The notes below the pieces were generated by a model, which worked only from the letters and a program-made list of their open reading frames with translations, made no database searches and had not been told where the DNA came from. A program made the position numbers and the translations under genes. DNA of 64,000 nt from positions 340,330-404,329 of the forward strand of contig KV748203.1 in the NCBI GenBank assembly GCA_001692895.1, given 5' to 3'. The stretch is from Cenococcum geophilum 1.58 (Eukaryota > Ascomycota > Dothideomycetes > Gloniales > Gloniaceae). Shown in pieces: positions 58,261 through 64,000 of the stretch. How positions within the stretch are numbered: position 1 is the first letter of the stretch; each line of letters starts with the position of its first letter.

Positions 58261-58517
58261 AAGAAGCTCTTTTATATAAAGAAAGGAAAAGAGGCGCTTT
58301 TTTTATTTTTAAGTAGGACGAAAATAGCTACTAGAAAGTAGCTAATAGAAGTAAGACCTTTAGAAGGAGGTAACTCCTACTAAACTCCTAGTAAATAGAT
58401 AATAGTAAGTAAAAGGATAGAAATAAACTATAAAAAGTATAGGGGCAAGTATTAGGACTCTTTTACCGTTTTCTTTACTATTTTCCTACTGTTTTAATAC
58501 TACCTAATAGTTGTTAT
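58261..58517 (+). other. LINE-2 end of ORF2 and 3' region
   Basis: It resumes LINE-2 after Ty3-5. The frame continues for about 30-40 codons (KERKRGA...F) and then ends. The remainder up to the Ty3-6b LTR is AT-rich noncoding sequence, with TAATAGTTGTTAT just before the junction. Confidence 0.55.
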
Positions 58518-58730
58518 TGTTAGGTAAAACCTAAGTAGATAGTTATATAGCCGTAAGGTATAGGCGACCGTAAAGTAACCTAGGGGTAACTTACCCGTAA
58601 GGTACGTGCTCTATATATACCTAAGGAAAACCCTTTCTACCTTATATATAGACTCCTCCTTTTCCCTTAAGGATTTGTCTCTATCTATATAATATACTTA
58701 TTGTTCTATTATTAGACTCCCTATCTATAT
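58518..58730 (+). repeat. 5' LTR of Ty3-6b, 3' end deleted
   Basis: It starts TGTTAGGTAAAACC, the reverse complement of the Ty3-6a LTR end. At its right end, compared with Ty3-6a, about 18 bases spanning the LTR end and the TTTAAA just inside are missing, and the join falls in the similar words TTCTTAC and TCCTTAC. The primer-binding site region is therefore damaged. Confidence 0.85.
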
Positions 58731-58775
58731 CCTTACTAATCCCCTTAGGAGGATAGCCGGTTTAATTTTTCTAAA

Positions 58776-60000
58776 ATGCCTTTAAAAAGAAAACTGACGC
58801 CTACACCTAATGGTAATACGCTAGCGATGCGACCGTAGAACGCCTTAGGATTTAGTATAGACAAAACCGCTAGAAGCATACTAGTAGAATTTAAGCCACC
58901 TTCTAAACCTTAAAACGATTAAACATCTATAAACGCTAAAAACTAGTTTAACTTATATATCTAGGCTTAATAGGAGCTTAGTAAGGTTACTAGCATCCTA
59001 CCTAATACCGCTAATATAAAGGAGCTAGATAAGCTGGCTAAGGGAGTAGCTAACTTATAGAGCATTATCGATTTAATAAAGCCCTCTTATTGCCTCTTTA
59101 GTAAAAAGCACAAGTTATATAGCGAACGCATACGCTAAATAAATCTTAATACCCTAGTTAAGAAGTTACCACCCAATATTAGCGGTACTACTTAATAGTA
59201 TTTTAACTGGTGGATCGCCGCAGTTAAGAACCGATTTAAGGTTAATAACGCTGACTACGACTATAAGCGACGCACGCGCTAGGCTATTAAAGGTCTTATA
59301 AAAGAGAAGATAATTACCTAACTAGTTTATCGCCGGTTAGGTATTAAGGATAAGGGTCCTTTACTATAGGATAAATTTAAGACTATAGTCTAAAACCAGA
59401 TTAGGAACCCTATAGTAAGACGCTTTAATAATACTATAATATATTATATAGCTATTATAAAGGAGAACTAGAGGTTTAACGTCTTCCTAACCTATATGCG
59501 TAGCTTAGAGGACCTCTTCTTATATACCCCTTTTATCAATCCTAAATAATAGGTAGACTTTTGGTTCTTATATCTCCTAGCCTACCTATAAGTAGAGCTT
59601 TTCCGCTAGAACTTTGCCTAAAGGGTAAGAACTACTAAAGACCTCTTTAATAAAATCCACTATATAGAGTAATTGCTTAATACTATAAAGCTTACAGAAG
59701 ATCGTATAAGTAGTAGTGGCAAATTATTATATATAAAGCGCGGTCGCAGTATAGGCTCTATAGAGTTAGGCTTAGGGAATAGAACCTAAAAAGGGCAACG
59801 CTTTTTTAAGTAAACTCTTAGGGAGATTACCTAAAAGCCGGATAGCTTAGGGGACCCTCTAGACGCTAGTGCTACGTAGGCGAGTTAAAGGACTATAGGT
59901 AGCCACTATAAGGAATACTAGAAGTAGGCTAATAAAGAGAAGTTAGCTTAGGCTTTAGAAAACCTAAAGCCCTAATAGTGTATCTTTTTAAACTACAACT
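58776..60000 (+). pseudogene. gag of Ty3-6b
   Basis: The ATG at 58776 is intact (MPLKRKLTPTPNGNTLAMRP). The frame runs on through about 30 RIP stops and shows a capsid-like helical region (about 59180-59640). No CCHC knuckle is seen. It is the better preserved copy of the gag in Ty3-6a. Confidence 0.75.
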
Positions 60001-60978
60001 AGGGCCTAATATAGAGGGAGAGAAAAAATGTATTATAGTATATATCGCAATAGATACGCCCTAGGGTAAAGTTTACCTACGTACTTTATATAATAATAGG
60101 TGCTAAATTAACCTTATTAATTAAGATATTATCTATAGGTTTAACCTGCCTATATACTATATGCTATATTTACATAAACCTATTACATATTTCCTTAATA
60201 GCAACTAGATAATAATCTAGGATGCTTATAATTTAATAGTTACCACTAGCGACTCCTAGGGTACCTCTTGCACTATTAGCCCGCAGACCTTTTAGGGCGG
60301 CTTATTTAATAGTTATAATATAGTCCTTAAATAGGATTAGCTTATAGAAGTAGATCTATTAATTAGCTTCCGTTTTAGATGGTTTATTTAGGGTACTTTA
60401 GACCCTAAACGCCTCTAGATAGTTACCTTTAACGCTTTCCTAGTAAACATTAAGGCTGGCGAAATAGTCTATTTGCTATAGCTAGAAGACTTCTTTTTTA
60501 CGCCGGTTATAAATATAATAGAGGACCTGTTATTACTGGTAGTAAGTACCTATATAGACCCTTTAGATATAAAGATACTAGTTATAAATATAGTAGAGGA
60601 CCTGCTGTTACTGGCAGCGAGTACCCGTAAAGACCCTTTAGTGCTGGCGCAGATTACCTATATATAAGGGGGAGGTAATCAAAACCCTAAAACTATTAAG
60701 TATACTACAGTAGAGCTGTATGCACTCTCTATATAAGTATACCTATAAAATGTATATTAGCTGCACTTTTTTCTCTACTAGCTCCTAGAAGCATACTACT
60801 ATATAATAATCGCTTTGACCTCTATAGCCCCTAGCCTACTAGAGGTATATAAGGAGGAAATTAATATCTTTTCTAATAAGCTAGCAAGCATGCTACCGTA
60901 GAACTCTAAGTACGACTATATAATTGACTTAAAAGAAGATAAGACGTTACTATAAATACCCCTCTATAACCTCTTATA
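60001..60978 (+). pseudogene. protease region and start of RT of Ty3-6b
   Basis: A region where protease is expected (60000-60450) is followed by a linker with two diverged copies of a block around ATAGAGGACCTG (about 60500-60650). The N-terminal RT segment is at about 60850-60978, EVYKEEINIFSNKLASMLP, just upstream of the palm domain. It stops at the LINE-3 junction. Confidence 0.65.
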
Positions 60979-61203
60979 AGACCACACATGCAACCTTACT
61001 AAAAGGTGGCGCCGCACTTCTAAACTTACGCATACCCATCTTACCATCAAAAACTATCGTTTTCCTAACTCCTAAGACCTAACTCTGCCTACCTAGCGAG
61101 CTAGAGGTAGACTTGTTCCCCTTATTACCCCCTTTATTCTGCGATAGAGGCCTTAGTAAAAGGGGTCCTAGCGTATAAATAAAGCACGGACAAGAATACC
61201 AAA

Positions 61204-61258
<55 letters not shown>

Positions 61259-61692
61259 ATACTAATACTAAAACTATAAAATATAGACTTTTCCTAGGTT
61301 TTTCTTCTATAGAAAGTAAAAGCCTAATAAAATAGGNGGTGTAGGTACTTTTCTATATCTCNTTTAGTCAGACTTTCCTTAGTAAGAGGAGGATTGCCTT
61401 TAGGGCTTTTCTGCTAGCAAAAGCCTAACAAGTCCTTTTTTTAGTAGTTTTTTCTACTTCTAAAAGGAAAAGAAAATAACCACGCTAGTCTTTTTTAGCT
61501 AGTTTTTCTACTACCTTTTAGCCTAGTCTCCCTAGAAATCCTCTAGTAGGATTAATAAGGAGAAAAGGTAAAAAAAAAAGGATAGTAAAAACTAGCAAGG
61601 CTTTTTGCCTAGTTTTTTACCTCTAGGACTAGGAGATAAGAGACCTAAGGAGGTTATTATCTACTAAAAAAACTGGGAAACCCCCCTATAAA
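60979..61692 (+). other. LINE-3 5' untranslated region with (ACT)n microsatellite
   Basis: No coding frame. It contains about 18 perfect ACT units (61204-61258) and purine-rich stretches. LINEs often carry an internal promoter here; none can be pointed to. N bases at 61337 and 61362. Confidence 0.6.
61204..61258. repeat. (ACT)n microsatellite
   Basis: About 18 uninterrupted ACT units, then a few imperfect ones. Confidence 0.95.
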
Positions 61693-63240
61693 ATGTTAAA
61701 GAATCCTTAGGCTACTAAGCCTAAAAAGCCTCTTAAAGACAATAATATAGAGACAAGCAATAACGAATTTACTTTCCTTTTCCCCTCTTACTCTAGCCTA
61801 TTTAGGACAGGAGAACCTTAGGCTACTAAGCCTTCTAGAGGTAAAGACACTATAGAGATAAGCGAGGACAAACTCCTAGCTACCTTACCTACCTTCTCTT
61901 TCTCTTCTCTCCTACCCTCTCCCTGCCCATTTAGGGAGGACGTAAAGAAAAAGAATAGAAGGAAAGAAGGCAATCTTTTTCTAAAAATAGAAAAGAGAAT
62001 TAAAACTAAAGAAGAAGGCTACTAATACCTAAGCCTATTTCGGCTAGTATACCTTCCTCTACCTCTTCTCTAAAACAGTACCTATAAATAGCTCTATATA
62101 ACCTAAACCAGGCCTATATAGGGCTAAAAGAAGAAGAAGAAGAAGAAAAAGAGTAAGTTAAATTACTAGGGGACTACGTACAGAGTGTCCTAGTAGGAGA
62201 AAATCCCTTTATAAAAGAAAAGGAAAAAAAGGAAAGAGATGTCCTAAAAGGACTAGTAGAAGAAGTAAGAGCTCTCCGTAAGGAGGTAGCCCTAAAAACG
62301 CAAACCTATACAGAGAAGCTAAAGAAGGGCCTCTCTTCTTCTACTTTTGCTCCTTCTTCTTCTACTATCTCTTCCTCTACTACCTCTTCCTCTCCCCCTC
62401 CCTCCTTATTTCCCCCTACTAGTTCTACTAGCTCTATCTCTACTAGAGGAAAAAAGAAGTAGTTATAAGAAAGGAGACTAGTTCTAGTTACAGACTAAAA
62501 GGACTAGCCTTTAAATGTCTTCTCTCTACGAAATTAAGTTAATTAACTATTTATATCCAAACTGCAAATAGAGAAGCTAGTAATAGCTACCATAGCTAGA
62601 ACTAGAGAAAAGTAGAATATTCTCCTTATAACTACAGAAGAATATAATGTAGAGTACTTAGTTAAATATAAGGAAATCTGGTCTAACTGCTTCTCTTTTA
62701 AAAGGGAACAAAAACTAGAGCCCTGGGCTTAGGTAATAGCTTACGGCGTCCCTATCTCCCCTTTCCTAGGAAAAGGAGGCTCTAAACTTCTAAAAGAAGA
62801 AATAGAGACTTTTAATCCTATTAGAATATAGGGATTACCCAAATAGATCTCACCTAGGGAAAAGAGATATAATCCACAAACTAGGTTCGGCTCTATAGTC
62901 TTTACTATAGAAAATGAGGAGAAAAGACAGGAAATCCTTAAATAGAAGGAAATCCTAATTGCAGGGGTAGCTGCTAAGGTAGTTAAATACCTAAAAGTCT
63001 CTCCTACTATACAGTGTCCAAGTTGCCAAAAATTTGGCTATATAGGAGATAAATGCTCTACCAAGGCCTGTCGATTTTATATAGCGGCATATTTATCTAA
63101 GGACCACTTCTGTTCCACTTATAATATAATAGGAAGACCTTACGAGCATACTACCCCTCTTTGCAGCAATTGTAAAGAAAATCACTTTGCTAATAGCAAA
63201 GACTGCGAGTCTCTTAAAGNAGCTAAGCTAGTATATNAAT
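61693..63240 (+). pseudogene. LINE-3 ORF1 (nucleic-acid-binding protein with zinc knuckles)
   Basis: A possible ATG at 61693 opens a frame, but a shift near 62000-62110 is needed to join the main part. The main part has a Glu/Lys-rich coiled-coil-like region (about 62124-62340), a Ser/Pro-rich linker (62335-62450), a conserved middle domain (about 62560-63000), and a cluster of CCHC-type knuckles (about 63007-63215: CPSCQKFGYIGDKCS, then CSNCKENHFANSKDC). ORF1 proteins coat LINE RNA. Stops are few and of RIP type. Confidence 0.75.
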
Positions 63241-63261
63241 NAGTATAAGCTTAGAAGGTTC

Positions 63262-64000
63262 TATACAGGAAGAAGAAGAGATCTCTCTAGTTTCTAAAAC
63301 TAGGGGAGAAATCTCCTTTATATAACACAATATAGGAAAAAGACAAGAAGTATAGCAAACCCTACTAGAAATAGGATTTAGGAAAAAAATTAATATTATT
63401 TTAGTACAAGAGCCTAGTACCTAGAAAGATAGACAAAAAGAATCCTACTTTTCTATTCCATATCCTACATTTAACCTAATCCTCCCTAGTAATCTAGCTA
63501 TTCGACCTAGAGTAGCTATCTATATAAGGAAAACTATTTCTAGTATTCTATAATATAGAAATAGGGAGGATATCTNNAAAGATANAGATATTATAGTATT
63601 AGAAATCTATGGCCAACTTAAAAGATTTCTACTATTTAATATCTATAATGAGAGACAACTAGACAAAAACTCTAGAACCTAAAGAAGTAGTATAACTACT
63701 ATCTCTAGGGCCATTCTAGAACTGGAAATAGATCTCCCTTTTATACTAATAGGAGACTATAACCTANACNATAAACGGTGGAACGCGCTAGCTAGGAACC
63801 NAACTAGGGAGGCTAANGAACTAGTANACTGGNTAGACAAATATAACTGCCAACTACTAAATTNAGANNAANAGGAAGGGACCTTCTATAGATCTAATAT
63901 AAGGGAAAAGTCTATTATAGACCTAGCCTTCTACTTAGGAAACTTCTAAGAAAATACCTGGGATAATTAGACTATAATAGAAGAAACAGGATCTAATTAT
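63262..64000 (+). pseudogene. LINE-3 ORF2, endonuclease domain (partial)
   Basis: The apurinic-type endonuclease: FIQHNIGKRQEVQQTLLE (about 63310-63370), LVQEPS with the catalytic Glu, LIGDYNL (about 63740-63765) with the catalytic Asp, and SIIDLAFY near 63910. These residues are intact, unlike in LINE-1. In-frame stops (near 63550, 63680, 63947) and N bases remain. RT and RNase H lie beyond the window. Confidence 0.8.

Larger units (their letters stand above)
39891..58517 (+). mobile_element. LINE-2: 3' part of a non-LTR retrotransposon, interrupted by Ty3-5
   Basis: Its own sequence is 39891-41109 and about 58261-58517. It starts inside the C-terminal part of RT and runs through RNase H to the 3' region. 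The left side stops at the Ty3-3 LTR, so Ty3-3 may have inserted into it. The break at 41109/58261 is flanked by AAAGA duplications from Ty3-5, and the frame continues across. Plus strand. Confidence 0.75.
58518..60978 (+). mobile_element. Ty3-6b: Ty3/gypsy element, plus strand, 3' part cut off by LINE-3
   Basis: It is the same family as Ty3-6a but on the opposite strand. The 5' LTR, gag, a region expected to hold protease, and the first part of RT are present. At 60978 the match to Ty3-6a stops inside RT and LINE-3 begins. The rest would lie beyond LINE-3, outside the window. Confidence 0.9.
60979..64000 (+). mobile_element. LINE-3: non-LTR retrotransposon, 5' part, runs off the window
   Basis: It has a long 5' region, ORF1 with zinc knuckles, and the endonuclease start of ORF2. 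The 5' end appears present, since the insertion junction is 700 bases before ORF1. RIP is mild: CA, TG and Cys codons are frequent. Many N bases occur after 63200. Confidence 0.85.

Noticed and set aside
1..64000. Host protein genes, tRNA or rRNA genes
   Set aside because: Every segment with a recognisable frame belongs to a transposable element, and I saw no tRNA-like or rRNA-like sequence by eye.

Overview
The window is a nested graveyard of fungal transposable elements, with no host gene that I can recognise. Almost every C-A and T-G step that an intact element would carry is now T-A. As a result Gln and Trp codons read as TAA or TAG, and paired LTRs and duplicate copies differ mainly by C/T and G/A changes. 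That pattern is repeat-induced point mutation (RIP), which points to a filamentous ascomycete (Pezizomycotina) and an AT-rich, repeat-packed compartment. Scattered N bases show that the assembly is weak in places. Labels such as Ty3-1 to Ty3-6 and LINE-1 to LINE-3 are mine, for this window only.

Left part (1-21162): two head-to-tail copies of a Crypton-type tyrosine-recombinase element. Copy A is cut by the window start and ends at 5640. Copy B runs from about 5641 to 21162. Both copies carry the same Ty3/gypsy element at the same base of the recombinase gene (Ty3-1a ends at 3928; Ty3-1b is 7344-13290). Copy B alone also carries a second, opposite-strand Ty3 element, Ty3-2 (14507-20696, 211-bp LTRs, CTAGA duplication), and copy A keeps the matching empty site at 5140-5144.

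Middle part (21163-39890): a LINE without its first ORF (LINE-1, 21163-about 25030) abuts a Ty3 element that has lost its left end (Ty3-3, minus strand). Ty3-3 is split by a complete 9.2-kb chromovirus, Ty3-4 (28285-37506, 217-bp LTRs, CTTTC duplication), which itself carries a 321-bp fold-back MITE.

Right part (39891-64000): the 3' part of LINE-2 is split by Ty3-5 (41110-58259, 420-bp LTRs). Ty3-5 has taken in four things: Ty3-6a inside its left LTR (41360-48071, TATAC duplication), a pogo/Fot1 DNA transposon (52926-54760, TA duplication), a solo LTR of its own family (55138-55557, CTTAC duplication), and a 280-bp block that has largely escaped RIP. Next comes Ty3-6b on the plus strand, cut in its reverse transcriptase by LINE-3, which runs off the window.

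Nothing here looks able to move by itself: every coding frame seen contains stops or lost catalytic residues. The value of the window is historical. Matching target-site duplications, LTR pairs and one empty site give an order of events: Crypton, then Ty3-1, then tandem duplication, then Ty3-2; and LINE-2, then Ty3-5, then Ty3-6a, pogo and the solo LTR.
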